64,000 bases of DNA from Labia minor (Eukaryota > Arthropoda > Insecta > Dermaptera > Spongiphoridae). The notes under the pieces were generated by a model. It searched no databases, was not told the DNA's origin, and was given only the letters and a program-made list of their open reading frames with translations. Below are positions 35,205-47,457 of the stretch, piece after piece. The position numbers were made by a program, and so were the translations under genes. Positions within the stretch are counted from its first letter, which is position 1. Each line of letters opens with the position of its first letter. The stretch is taken from the NCBI GenBank assembly GCA_963082975.1, contig OY720346.1:75198767-75262766 (forward strand), read 5' to 3'.

Positions 35205-35748
35205 AATCACTTATTCTTCAAATAAATCGTCATAAAATATTAAAAATATAAAAACAACCAATCTATTGAAAGTTTATTACGTTGATATCCGTTTTATGTT
35301 CAATTTTATTAAATTGTTAAATTATTTAGATTTAGAAGATCAAGAATAATAGAATATAATGGTAACATTTGATCACAAATATTTCAGAAAATTTTTATAA
35401 TATGATACTTAATTAAAATATTAATTTTTGCAAAAAATATAAAATAGAATTTAATTGAGGATGCTAAATAATTTAATTAATTTAATTATTTATGAGATTA
35501 ATTTTCTTCTTTATTAAAAACCAAATAAAAAGTAAAATTTAGAATGTAAATAAAAAAAAAATATAGTAGACTAAAATAAAAATTAAAACAAAATTATAGT
35601 CTTTAATAAGAAAAATTAGATCAGCCAAATATCAAGTTCATATATTTTCTAAAATATATTAAAAAAAATTGAGTTTTCAGGCATTGAGTGAATTGTAAGA
35701 AGAGCCAGATAATCCTGTGCCAAGAGCCGCGGTCTACCGACCCCTGGC
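35205..35748. other. AT-rich stretch with a hAT-like scrap
   Basis: Mostly AT-rich. Near 35700-35750 GAGCCGCGGTCTACCGACCC looks like a single end of another hAT-type MITE. Confidence 0.4.
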
Positions 35749-36099
35749 CTAGACAAAAGCCATTTGGCTAAAACTTTGTTATGGCAATAACTTTAAAGTA
35801 GCCAATTATGAAATTATTCAAAATATTTTTTCTTTATTGTATATTTATCTAATTTCAGCTTGCCATAACTTCAGTTGTTAATTTGTAAATAATTGTAACC
35901 AACAATTCACTGTGAATGACAAAGATGAATTTTATTTTCATTGAAATGAAAAATATAAATCCACAATTGTAAAAAACCATAGAATTCTGACAAAATAGAA
36001 GAAATTATAATGCTTTTAAAACAGTGTCAAACAAAAATGACCTAAGAAAGGTCTTCAGCCGATAAATACTATTTTAGCCAAATGGCTTTTATCTAGGAA
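35749..36099. mobile_element. MITE with AAAAGCCATTTGGC inverted repeats
   Basis: Left CTAGACAAAAGCCATTTGGC and right GCCAAATGGCTTTTATCTAG form inverted ends of about 24 bp with one mismatch. The interior is non-coding. Partly similar sequence follows at 36155-36195. Superfamily not assigned. Confidence 0.7.
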
Positions 36100-36704
36100 A
36101 ATACTATTTTCCTAATCAATGAATGAAATTGAAATTAAATAATAGTTGAATCTATTTGGCCGGGCAAATGCTATTTTCCTAAAATTGCCATTTGCATACG
36201 ATATATACATTATAAATATCCAACCATTCAACCATCTACTAATAAACTCGCACAATTAATTTTTTATTTTTAAATTGTATATTTTTATGAGAGCGCCTAT
36301 AAATATGCAACCTTTACCAAATATAGATATAATAATTTAAATAATAAAATTAATTAGGTAAACATTTAAAGTACATACTAATAAAATAAAAAATCGATAA
36401 AATATATTTTTTAATGAAATTAAATACTCATAATAATAAATAATTTCAATAAATCGGGACTAACCAATGTGTCATGGATATTATTATTATCTCTACTATG
36501 GCATATTCAAAAGGAGGGGATGGGGTACAAATTGAAACGATCAAAGAGCCAACACAAAAAGAATATTCTATTTTTTATGTTAATTATTATTTAAGTTAAA
36601 GTAAATAGAAAGGAAAAAGTTTATTTGTGGTATGAAATTTCAAAGGAAAAAAATTATAATTACCCATCTTATCTAGAAAAAGTTAGAACATCTAGAATCT
36701 AGAC

Positions 36705-37037
36705 CATAGGTTCCCAAAGTGGTCTATATGTGGGGCTATTTTAACCTCCAGGGGTCCACGGCAGCGAATAACAAATTTGGGGGTCCATGAAATGAAAATG
36801 GGGGTCTACGAGGGTCTATGGAGGTCCGCGGGGCCCACATGTTTTCTATGTCTCTAAAAAAAGGTAAATCGTTTTTCTGACATGGCTTTTGACACATTTT
36901 TTGATTTTTTTCCAATATGTCACTTAAAAAAAAAAAGGAAATTCGTTTATAAAAAATCAAAATCAATTTAGGGGGTCTACCTAAAACCGAAAAACATGCC
37001 AAGGGGTCCACGACAAAAATAAGTTTGGGAACCTATG
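36705..37037. mobile_element. hAT MITE, CATAGGTTCCCAAA family, complete
   Basis: Perfect terminal repeats CATAGGTTCCCAAA/TTTGGGAACCTATG, flanked by exact ATCTAGAC duplications (36697-36704 and 37038-37045). The interior carries GGGGGTCCA/GGGGTCCACG repeats and no coding capacity. Confidence 0.95.
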
Positions 37038-37052
37038 ATCTAGACTCTAGAC

Positions 37053-37275
37053 CAGTGATTCTCAACCACTGTGCCGCGGCACTTTTGTGTGCCGCAAGAT
37101 TATCAAAATGTGCCGCCAAATTTTCCAAATGTAAAGAGGCTCTTAAACATTTGCGATTTTTTTTCAATTTTTTCATAATGGGATCAGACTTTGACACTTA
37201 TCTTTTTCTTTGTGTGGCGCCAAATTTTTAAACCGTTAAAAGTGTGCCGCGGTAAAAAAAGGTTGAGAATCACTG
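37053..37275. mobile_element. hAT MITE, GTGCCGCGG family, copy 2
   Basis: Terminal repeats CAGTGATTCTCAACC/GGTTGAGAATCACTG. Exact CTCTAGAC duplications lie at 37045-37052 and 37276-37283. The left duplication shares base 37045 with that of the neighbouring MITE. Confidence 0.95.
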
Positions 37276-37721
37276 CTCTAGACTATAGTCTCATTGTCTT
37301 GAAAATAGTATTGTAACATTTCTCAAATAGATAAATCACTATTCTATATGATTTTATCTATTATTTATTATCTGATTACAATAAATTGTGTATTAAATGT
37401 TGATTTTTCGAATGCAATTAATATTTTGAATTAAAATAAATTTCAAGTGAAAATCATCATCATCATCATCATTTATTTTCTATGAATTGAGCAATATATT
37501 ACCCCAACTCAATTCTGTTTGCTTAAATTATCATTTGTATGCCTTGCTACACTCGTTCAAATTCCTCCTTGGAATCTTTATTAAACATAATCCATATCCG
37601 TTTCATTATTTATTTTATTGTATTGTTTTTTTTTTCTTCACGTTGAAATCTAAAAAAAGAATTTTCTAATTGAAAATGAAAAGATGCAACAAATTCACAG
37701 AATGAAGTTTAATGTTTACAT

Positions 37722-38060
37722 TAGCGTTTCTCAACCAAACGTCCACTTCGTAAGGCCGGCTTCATAATTCGCCCCCTATAAATTTTAACAGATAAAAATT
37801 GCATCCCTAATATAAGGTAGGTACACTTGGTGATACTTATTGAAAAATCCAGTTTCAGAACCTGATCGCAAAATCATCTTACTTTTTTTTTAGAACCATA
37901 TTGAAAAAAATTTGAAAAAAGCGGAAATGTTTAAAAGCCTGATCGCAAAATCATCTTACCTTTTTTTAGAGTTGAAAATGATTTCGCCCCCCAAAAATAA
38001 CTTATCGCCCCCCCAAAAGCGTAGGTATAGTCAAATGATCGCCCAGGTTGAGAATCACTA
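37722..38060. mobile_element. hAT MITE, CCCAGGTTGAGAATC family
   Basis: Ends TAGCGTTTCTCAACC and GGTTGAGAATCACTA. The body has TTCGCCCCC, GATCGCAAAATCATCTTAC (twice) and CGATCATTTGACTA-type blocks. No clear 8-bp duplication, so it is probably older. Confidence 0.8.
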
Positions 38061-38835
38061 GTTATAGGTACTGATTATAGGTATGTGGACGAATGTAAAT
38101 GGCCCGACATTTTTAAATGGAATAGTCAAGTTTCGCTGAAACCATTTTTCACTCAATAATAATAAAAATAATATATTAAATATTAATTTTATATGAATGA
38201 AGAAAAAAAATTATTAATAAGAATTTTCACGAAATGTTCACCAAAACAATAAATAAAAGGGTAGGTATCAAAAAATTTATAAATTTTGAATTATTTTAAA
38301 AAGGGATAAAAACATTCAATTTATTTATATAAATTATATATATATATTATAGCTAATAACAAAAAAATAATAAATCCATTTTTTAAATATATTAATATTG
38401 TGTCATGTATCAAAATTTCAATTCATATGTATAATAAAAATTTACTTCATTATTATTATTAATAGTGATTTAAACATATGATATAAAAAAATAAAAAACT
38501 AATTTTCAAAATAAGTAAATATATATATGACAAGTTGTTTAAATAAACTAATTTGGTGATCAAAATTAAAATATTTTTAAATATAAAATAAGAACTGGTT
38601 TGATAAATAAATTTTATATAATCATATAATAAGATGACCTTTTTGATTAAATATTAATTCTTTTAAAATATTATTTAATATTCATTCAGAAATTGCAAAT
38701 TATGGCACTAATCAGTAAACTTAATCGACATTTCCTGCGGGTGTTCATTTCATTCTTGAATATTAATTTAATATTTTAAAATAAATACATTTACACAAAA
38801 TGTAGGTATGTATTCATATATTAAAAAAATGAGCT
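38061..38835. other. AT-rich gene-free stretch
   Basis: Nothing recognised. Confidence 0.5.
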
Positions 38836-39325
38836 ATATTCAGGCACAGAACCGACCGATGAATTAAAAATCAATTAATTTCCAAACAACATTATATATA
38901 TAATATATATATATATATGTATATTTATATATAAAGTATATAAAAAAAAATTTTAAAACTTAAATTATCTAAATTATATTATCTTGGTTATTATTTTTAG
39001 TTTAATTAGTCAATTATTAATTACTACTATATTTTAAGTGAAATATTTTCCGACAATGAATATAAAATTAATACATTTTAAACTACCACTTCCGGTTTGC
39101 GTATATACACCAAAAGTTAAAGAATTCATGCTACTGATGCATTAATTAAATTATACCAAATTTTATCAAAATCCGTTGAGCCGTTCGAGCTATACACGTC
39201 TCTACGGACACCAAATGGACAGATGGACAGACATCATGTTAAAAATACTTTTTTCTGTTAACAAAATGCATGATGTGGAAATATGTAAAATTTGGTTTTA
39301 AAACAATACTTTTCCTTTTCGGTAA
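38836..39325 (-). mobile_element. Family B element, copy 4 (degraded)
   Basis: CAGAACCGACCGATGAATT on the left. ACCACTTCCGGTTTGCG, CCAAATTTTATCAAAATCCG and CAGACATCATGTTAAAAATA are inside. The right end is reduced to TTTTCGGTAAAAA. Confidence 0.7.
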
Positions 39326-40147
39326 AAAGAATAAAAGGTGTTTTATTTAGAAAAAGAATGAACCAATAAAATTAAATAATATAATTGACAAAATATTATT
39401 ATTATTTATTTATATTATTATTTGGTTTTAAAAATAAAATAGTTAGTCGTGTAACCTTGTGATAGATGATGTATGCTGCATTGCAAAAATAGCCAAAGGA
39501 AGAGAAAAGAAACGCAGCAAAATATAAAAAGAAAAAGAGATAAGATCCTCCTTTGGCAATGAACTTGAACATTTAAAGATGCAAAGGAAAATTATCTACC
39601 ATGTCAATTATTTTAATAAGCAAAATGTTTTTTTTTTCTTGAGAATAACAAAGACTTTCAAAGGCTTTCATATTCATAGATCTTAGATAAGTTGTTTAAT
39701 AAATAAATCTTTAATTATAAATGTAGATATCATAAAATACAAGAAAATTAATATTCAATTTCAATAGATCTTAGATAAAAAAAATAATAATAATATTTTA
39801 TATTTATAATAAATTTTTCAAAGGTTATTGTTTTTCCTCAATAAATTATTTCTAGAAATAATGAAAAAATAATGGAAGATTTCCAATGGGAAGTAAAATT
39901 AATCTAATAATAGCATATAAAATTATAATGAGTTGATTTTCTTATTTATCACATTTTCTCATAAAATAATAATCATAACTGTTTAATGTTAAGTATCTGA
40001 TTCACCGAGACGCGACTCGGTACTTTAAAAAAGTTATTCCTTATGAACTATGAATATTTAAGATTAAGATTATTTTTTAAAATAAATAAACGACAAAATA
40101 TATGAAACAATTTCAAATAATTTAAAAGAACATAAATTGAAAAAAAA

Positions 40148-40611
40148 TTAGCTGGAGTGTCTCCACTCGACTATCTCGCAATTTGAATTGGATTAAATAA
40201 CATAATATATTATATTTAAATTAAATTTAATTAATTATAAATTATAAATAATAAATAATAAATATTAAACCAGCGCATGTTTGGCTTTTTGTTGATGGCA
40301 CCACGTCACGTGTTGGCGCGTGAGATTTGCAGTGTTAAAAAATTAATTCTGGTAATTTCAGCGATTCAATCAAGCTGAAATTCTAGATATAGCAGTTTTA
40401 TACAATTATTAATCATGTGAAAAATTATCAAACATATATCTTTATTTTTACGGTCACTTTAGAGGAAAAAAAATCAAAACGTTGTAGGTAATGACCCTCT
40501 TCCGGTTGAGCTACATTTCTCAAAAGTTGATAGAAAACTATGAATTTTGAATAATGTCCATGTGCCAAATTTCATCATTCTAGCTCAAACCGTTTTTGCG
40601 TAATCTTGCCT

Positions 40612-40695
<84 letters not shown>

Positions 40696-40816
40696 AGACA
40701 TTTTTCTCAACCTTAGTGAAAATGATTCAGGAACCTTCAAAACGTATAAAAACATCAAAATCTCAACATCGAAAATTTTCGTGATCGCAATACTATCTCT
40801 GGCGAGATAGTAAAAA
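40148..40816 (-). mobile_element. Family A element, copy 10 with long (CA)n
   Basis: Complete ends. An uninterrupted (CA)n of about 70 bp lies at 40616-40690 at the position where other copies carry a few CA/CATA units. Nearly identical in sequence to copy 1 at 6691. Confidence 0.9.
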
Positions 40817-41603
40817 TCATAAAACATACACCCCTTAAACGTACGTATTAATGGATTGAAAGACCGAAAAGTATGGCCTGTGAATATAACATAATATATA
40901 TTTCGTAATTTGATTACAAAATATTATTAAAATAAATATTTTGTAATTCTATTTTATTTAAATTTATAGTATTTTGTATTTAAGGCAGCGCTGTCTAACG
41001 TAGTTGCTGACGTCAATTAAATTGCCTATTTTAAATTAAGAAAAAACTATTAAAGATGATTTTTCCAGAGGCTGAAATTAATACTGATCGATTTTTCTTT
41101 ATAAATATTATCTATGGTGTGAATTTCCAAAAAATCATTCGAGCGGTTAATATTTCAAAAATACAAATATATAGATATAAATATAGAAATTTTGCTAGTA
41201 TAATTTTGTTATTAAAATTCCTATTTTAAATTAAGAAATAACTAACAAAGATGATTTTTCCCGAGGTTGAAACTAATACAGATCGATTTTCTATATAAAT
41301 ATTCTTTGGTGTGAATTTCCAAAAAATCCTTCGAGCGGTTTAATATTTCAAAAATACAAATATATATATATATATAGATAGAAATTTTGTTAGCATAATT
41401 TTATTATTAAAATTCCTAATTCAAATTAAGAAATAACTAACAAAGATGATTTTTCCCGAGGCTGAAACTAATACAGATTGATTTTTCTTTATAAATATTA
41501 TCTATGGTGTTAATTTCAATAAAATCCTTATAGAGGTTTAATATTTAAAAAATCCAAATATATATGTATATATGTATATATACAATTTTTGCTACTATAA
41601 AAA
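40815..41603 (+). repeat. Family C repeat with tandem distal modules
   Basis: It starts CATAAAACATACACCCCTTA directly after copy 10. The distal module (AGATGATTTTTCCCGAGG ... TTTTGCTAGTATAATTTT) occurs three times with a period of about 195 bp (near 41050, 41250 and 41445). The array ends about 130 bp upstream of the first CSP exon. Confidence 0.8.
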
Positions 41604-41734
41604 TATAAGATAAGATATTAGATAAAAAATTAAAACAAGAAAAAAAGAAAAAAAACAAGTAAAATATGAATATCTAAAGAATAATGAATTAAATCAATTA
41701 ATTTTAATTTTTTCTTTTTGTCTTTTACTTTAGA

Positions 41735-43173
41735 ATGCTTTTGTGTTGGGCATTGGGAATTTTCATTGTCAGTGTGATACAACAAACGGATGCAGCCGAT
41801 TCACCATCCCCCAGTGATTATGCTTCTAAATATGCCTGGATTGATTTTGAAACTTTGACCAGTTCACCCCGATTTCTCACTGGCTATATCAAATGTCTTT
41901 TAAGAAAAGGTCCTTGTTCACCCGAAGGACGAATATTAAGACGTAAGTATATATAAACGATTATTCTCCTCTTTTAATGATACATAAAAAAATTCAACAT
42001 GTATTATATTATATTAATATTAAGTAAATTTTTCAAGGCCATACCTTTAACCTGTCTACTGGAAAAAAATAGAGTAGAACTCAGAAATAAATTTTAATTT
42101 TCCTGTTCAAATCTTTGGAAAATCCAGCCATTCTAAATATAAATTATATCTAGTATGTATGCACCACCAGGTGTTTAAATATGTGAAAGGAATAAAATTA
42201 AAATATAAATAAATAAATCAAACAAGAACTAAAAGCAATTACTAGTATCTCTCTCATTTAGAAGTATAATATGTATATTTATATTCTTATATAATATATA
42301 TATATTCTTATATATATATATCAGATGTAGAAGTATGAAACCGGAATTTCCCTATAGATGGTGCTCGCTATCAGTTTAAAGACCGTAAGATCGCTTCTGT
42401 AGCGCCATCTTCTCCCTCTAACACCTGACGAAGTTTGTCAACACACAATAACCTAAGCGGTATATTTTTCTATTACCTCAAACTTATGCCTACGAATCAT
42501 GATTTGCAGACAGCATTGGTTTTCTTCTATCATTTAAAGAAAACTGCTGCAGAACCGCATAGAATGCTTGTCGAAGCTTACGGTGAACATGCTCTTGGCA
42601 AAACTCAATGCTTTGAGTGGTTTAAAAAATTTAAAAGTGGTGATTTTGACGTGAAAAACGAGAAGGTTGGGAAACCACCAAAAAAACGTATAAAAAGTGT
42701 AAAATATATTATGAGCTACTAAAACCTGGCGAAACCGTTAACACTGATCGCTACCAACAACAAATGATCGATTTGAATCGAGCAATACGTGTACAACAAC
42801 CGGAATATGCAAAAAGGCAACATAAAGTCATTTTGCTTCATGATCAGGTCAGGGATACGATCGAGCAGATAATTTGGGAAGTACTAGCGCATGCAGCTTC
42901 TACTCTACGTCTGATTACCATCTATTCTCATCATTGGGACACGCAAACGCCGAACAACACTTCGATTTGTATGAAAATGTACGAAAATGGCTCGACAACT
43001 GGTTCTCTTCAAAGGAAGAATTGTTATTTTGGCGTGCCGAAGAGATTGAAAAAATGTATAAATTCCAATGGATACTATTTTGAATAAATTATTTTTTATA
43101 ATTTTCAAATAATAGAAGTGCAATTTTTACAAAAAAATTCCGGTTTCATATTTCTACACCTGGTATATACACC

Positions 43174-43204
<31 letters not shown>

Positions 43205-46200
43205 CTTTTTGATTCTGAATTTCCATTGTGATTGTGGACCAATAAACATAATAATACGAATACATCCTAACATATTTATAAATTTTATATATGTATCTTA
43301 TTAAAATTATATTTTAAAAAAATAGTAAACACTTAATAAATTATTAAAAAATAATAAATTAATTTCCTTCAATAACATAAAAAAAAAAAAAAATTAATAT
43401 CAGGCATTAATTAAAATGAACTATTAAATATAAATTTCTAATTAATAATATATAAATAATACTTAATAATAATTACATAAATATGTAAAATTAAAAGAAT
43501 TAATTAATTAATATATTATATTAATAAATGCAAAGATCTCTTTTTAGAAAATTCAACTAAAAAAATCTGGAGTGTCTCCACTCGACTATCTCGCAAATTT
43601 GAATTGGATTAAATAACATATATTAATTTAAATTAAATTAAATTAATTAAATTATAAATTAAAATTAATAAATAATATTTATTAAACCAGCGCATGTTTA
43701 CCTCTTGGTTGATGGCACCACGTCACGTGGTGGCGCGTGATATTTGTAGTGTTAAAAAATTAATTTTGGTACTTTCATTCAATCAAGCTGAAATTTTATA
43801 TATAGCAGTTTTATACAATTATTAATCATGTAAAAAATTATCAAACATATATCTTTATTTTTACGGTCACTTTAGAATAAAAAAAATCAAAACGTTGTAG
43901 GTAATGACACTCTTCCGGTTGAGCTACATTTCTCAAAAGTTGATAGAAATCTATGAATTTTGAATAATGCCCATGTACCAAATTTCATGATTCTAGCTCA
44001 AACCGTTTTTGCTTAATCTTGGGTACATATATACACTCTGGCGAGATAGTAATAAATTTTCTTGAAAATATATTTGTATATATACTTATTTAATATTATA
44101 TATATTCATTAATTTTCACATCACCTCATATATATATATATATATAACACATCGTTCAATAAGTCCCGAGACTAACAACGAAAACAAAATTTTCTTGCAA
44201 AAATCATTTTTATTCATCAATATAATCTCCTTTTAGAGTGATACAATCTTTCCAATGCCTTTCCAACATTTCAATATCATGTTTATAAAAGGATTTATCC
44301 TTTGCTTGAAAATAGGCTTCAATATCGACAATGACCTCTTCATTCAAGCCAAATTTTTTTCCCTGGAGCATTTTTTTGATATCAGCAAAGAGCCAGTAGT
44401 CGCTGGGGGCTAAATCTGGCGAATACGGGGTATGGGGAAGCAAATAAAAGTCCAATTCGTTCAATTTTGCCATTGTCTTCATGGACTTGTGGCATGGTGC
44501 ATTGTCTCATCGCGGCACCCATCATGTAGAGGAAACGTGGCCACTTTGGTACTCTTACCACCATCTCTGGGTTAGTCTCGGGACTTATTGAACGATGTGT
44601 TATATAAATATGAATATATTTTTTTTTAAATAAATTTGTAATAGAAATAGGAATTTATTCATTTCACAATATAAAAATGAATTGTTCGAGAAAATTGCTA
44701 ATATCATTGAACAAGAATAATTATTTTTATTGTGTTGATTTTGTTGTTTTCCACGACACAGATGACCATAAAATAAACTCTGGTTCGTGTCTCGTCCGTT
44801 TTTCTTTATTTATCTTCCTTGTTGATATCCTTGAAATAAGCTATTTACTTATTTTTCTGTCCTTTAACTTGTTTTTTTCCTTTCTTTCAATGTTTGTTAT
44901 TGGCCAAATAAGTAGAACGATTCGATTCTTGACCTCGTCGCATTTAACAGATGAATTACTTACTATCCTTTTATATTATATTATATATTTCAAAGGCTTT
45001 CTAATTTTTGTTTATTTTTTTTTATATATTTTCCCTCAAAAAATTATATATCCTATTGATATTAATTCTATTTTATTGTAATTTCTAGGTTTGTTACCCG
45101 AAGTGATAGCTACTGATTGTGCTCGGTGTTCTCCCGAACAAATTGTACTCACAAGACGCTTAGTGAAATATATTCATGACAATCGACCTGAAGAATATAG
45201 ATTATTACAAAATCTTTATGATCCAAAGGTACAATATTTATACTTTTGCTTTGGATTGAGTTCTTCACTATTTTATCTGAGATATCTAAAATTATAATAA
45301 TAATAAATATAAATAAAAAAATTTATAAAATAACGTTTTTCTCATAGACTAAAAAGAATAAAATAATTTTTCTATAAGCATGTTAAAGTTTATGGATGAA
45401 TTGTTTCATATTCAACGAAAAACGTTGGGCGCATTTTATTTTATTTATTTATATAAAAATTAAGTCAAATTTTTGTAATAATCACAATTTGATTAAACTC
45501 ATAAACTGGCAAATTTTTTTATTATGCAATAAAATTGATAGATTAAGAGCTAAGAAATTAATCTTTAATATACTTATATAAAAGTATGTAACAAATTTTA
45601 AAAGAATTATTATTTTCTTAAATTTACATATTATCAATCATATTAGAAGAAATAGTGTTACTTGTTACTGAAGTGTTTTAGTGTGGTATGTAAGTATATA
45701 TATAAATTATACCGCTATAAAGAAATTTAATTGCATATAAATAAAATAAAAAACAAATTAATTTATTATGTTATTTAAAAATTCATCTTTTAATGTTATA
45801 AATTATTTTCCAATTGAAAACCAACTCAATATTTAACTATTAGATGGCGTTAATGAAAATTTAAATATTAAAGCAATTAATCGCTAATTACATTACAATC
45901 AATTGATTATAATTTAATTATATTTCTTCCATATCTTCTAAGTAATTTATGAATTCTATTAAAAATATTTTCATTAAGAATGAAATTTGAAAAAAAGGTA
46001 TTTCAAATACCTAGATAATATATATATATAATAATATTAAATAATTAAAAAAAAATAATAACAATGATGCAAAATTTATATTTTTGTATCATTTTATATT
46101 TTATTTTATAAGTATTATATACTTACTTATAAAATATATATAATGTAAATGAATATAAATAGTTTGAATCATTTTATAAATTAAAAATTAAAATTAATTT

Positions 46201-46863
46201 TTATTTTAAATGAATTAAATAAATAAATAATGTTGATATTTTTTTTAGGCAATCCATCAAGAACATTTCATTGCGTTTATTGAGGGGCGCTCTCAAGGAA
46301 CTGCTGCACCAATTGCAAGTTTTTCACCCACCAACCCCCCGGAATTAATAGAAACACCCTCAACGAGATCACCATCTCCGCCATTAACTCGACCAACAAC
46401 AACAGAAGCTCCAATAACTCGTCCACCAAGTCGACCACCACCCCCCACTCCTTTGACAAGACCAACTCGACCTCCTTTTACAAAACCTCCCCCACCTCCT
46501 CTTACTCGACCCGCAACCCTTCCAACACCTCGACCCTCTCCACCACCTCCACCTACACTTCCTACACCCCGAACTCCACCGCCAACACAATCACCCCCAA
46601 TCGTGAACCCACCACAAATCAACCTCCAACCCGACTATAACGTCCCACAGGACAGCACCCTGACGGGGAGTGTCTTCGTTCGTGCAACAAGCAATGCACA
46701 GGCCAATGCCAATCGTCTTGAGCCCTCAGCCAATCCACCAATCTCAAGCACCATTCTACCACCATTTTTTGTTAAATTTGAATCACCTTTATTAAATATT
46801 TTCTCTGAATTAAAATTAGGTGTTCGCCAAGCGGCAGCAAATTTACAAGTCAAGCTTGGATAA
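41735..46863 (+). CDS. Chemosensory protein (CSP/OS-D) with long proline-rich tail
   Basis: Three exons join in frame: 41735-41942, 45089-45228 and 46249-46863 (320 residues). Residues 1-20 are a signal peptide. The CSP four-cysteine pattern is exact: C54-X6-C61-X18-C80-X2-C83. The first intron splits the Arg codon after position 1, the position conserved in the CSP family. Exon 3 encodes a long extension: proline-rich (about 137-245, with repeated PLTRP/TRPP motifs), then a C-terminus with FFVKFESPLLNIF. Typical CSPs have 100-130 residues and carry hydrophobic ligands in extracellular fluid or cuticle. An acceptor-like TTTACTTTAG lies just before the ATG, so an upstream exon and alternative start are possible. 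Intron 1 holds two mariners and a family A element. Confidence 0.9.
42321..43163 (+). mobile_element. Internally deleted mariner in CSP intron
   Basis: Ends TCAGATGTAGAAGTATGAAA and CCAGGTGTAGAAATATGAAA (complement), both continuing CCGGAATTT, with TA on each side. The N-terminal frame (42486 onward) contains AYGEHALGKTQCFEWFKKF, a mariner helix-turn-helix. It then jumps to ELLKPGETVN and ILLHDQ, so the first catalytic Asp region is deleted. The C-terminal part is frameshifted. Confidence 0.9.
43564..44053 (-). mobile_element. Family A element, copy 11 (in CSP intron 1)
   Basis: TCTGGAGTGTCTCCACTCG to CTCTGGCGAGATAGTAATAA. An internal deletion removes the segment between TACATATATACA and the terminal palindrome. 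Confidence 0.85.
44147..44600 (-). mobile_element. Short mariner derivative in CSP intron 1
   Basis: Nearly identical inverted ends ACACATCGTTCAATAAGTCC, TA target on both sides. The minus strand keeps a clean C-terminal transposase frame (44482-44210) with LPHTPYSPDLAPSDYWLF and ending GDYIDE. The N-terminal two-thirds is deleted. The element looks relatively young from its end identity. Confidence 0.92.
46277..46622. repeat. Proline-codon-rich low-complexity DNA in exon 3
   Basis: CCA/CCT/ACT/CGA-rich coding DNA of the CSP tail, far more GC-rich than its surroundings. The minus-strand open frames over it (Gly/Trp/Arg-rich) are shadows. Confidence 0.8.
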
Positions 46864-47109
46864 ATCAGAAAGGGAACAAAAGAATACATACAAACAAACA
46901 TCATCAACATCAAATGACTTCAAATTATTATATCGAAAGGTGCTAAACAATTTCCGGAAACTATTTTTCGGTTGTTCTAAGCCATAATATAAAGTGAAAA
47001 CAATGGCTTACTTGCATTTTAAGTGTGAATGGATTTTGTTAACATAATTCATTTCTTCAAATATATTACTTAAACAAGAATAGATTTTTTTCCCATGTGC
47101 CAAATTTAA

Positions 47110-47115
47110 AATAAA
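47110..47115 (+). terminator. Candidate poly(A) signal of the long CSP gene
   Basis: AATAAA about 250 nt after the stop codon. Other A/T-rich hexamers occur nearby, so the true site is uncertain. Confidence 0.4.
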
Positions 47116-47457
47116 TTAATCATTTGAATAATAATATAAACATAGTATGAAACATTTTTATAATAGATTTTTGAAAAAAATTATTAATTTCTTTTAAATA
47201 GGAATTGTATAAAAAAAAGAAAAGAAAAATAAAGAAATAAATAAAAAATAATGTAGAATGGAATAAAAATAATTTAGAATTTTATCTAAGAGCATGAATT
47301 AATTTTATAAATATAAAATATTATCTTTTATCAATTTCTAAAAAAATGATTCCTTATAAACTATGAATATTTAAGATTAAGATTATTATTTAAAATAAAT
47401 AAACGACAAAACATATGAAACAATTTTAAATAATTACAAAGAACATAAATTTAAAAA

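Noticed and set aside
40585-40827. Frames with long Cys-Val or Thr-His runs
   Set aside because: Translation of the (CA)n tract on either strand; not a gene.
44677-45081. 134-codon plus-strand frame, hydrophobic
   Set aside because: It lies in the CSP intron, is T-rich and low-complexity, shows no family features, and overlaps the polypyrimidine tract before exon 2.
46293-46622. Gly-rich minus-strand frame of 109 codons
   Set aside because: Antisense shadow of the proline-rich CSP exon.
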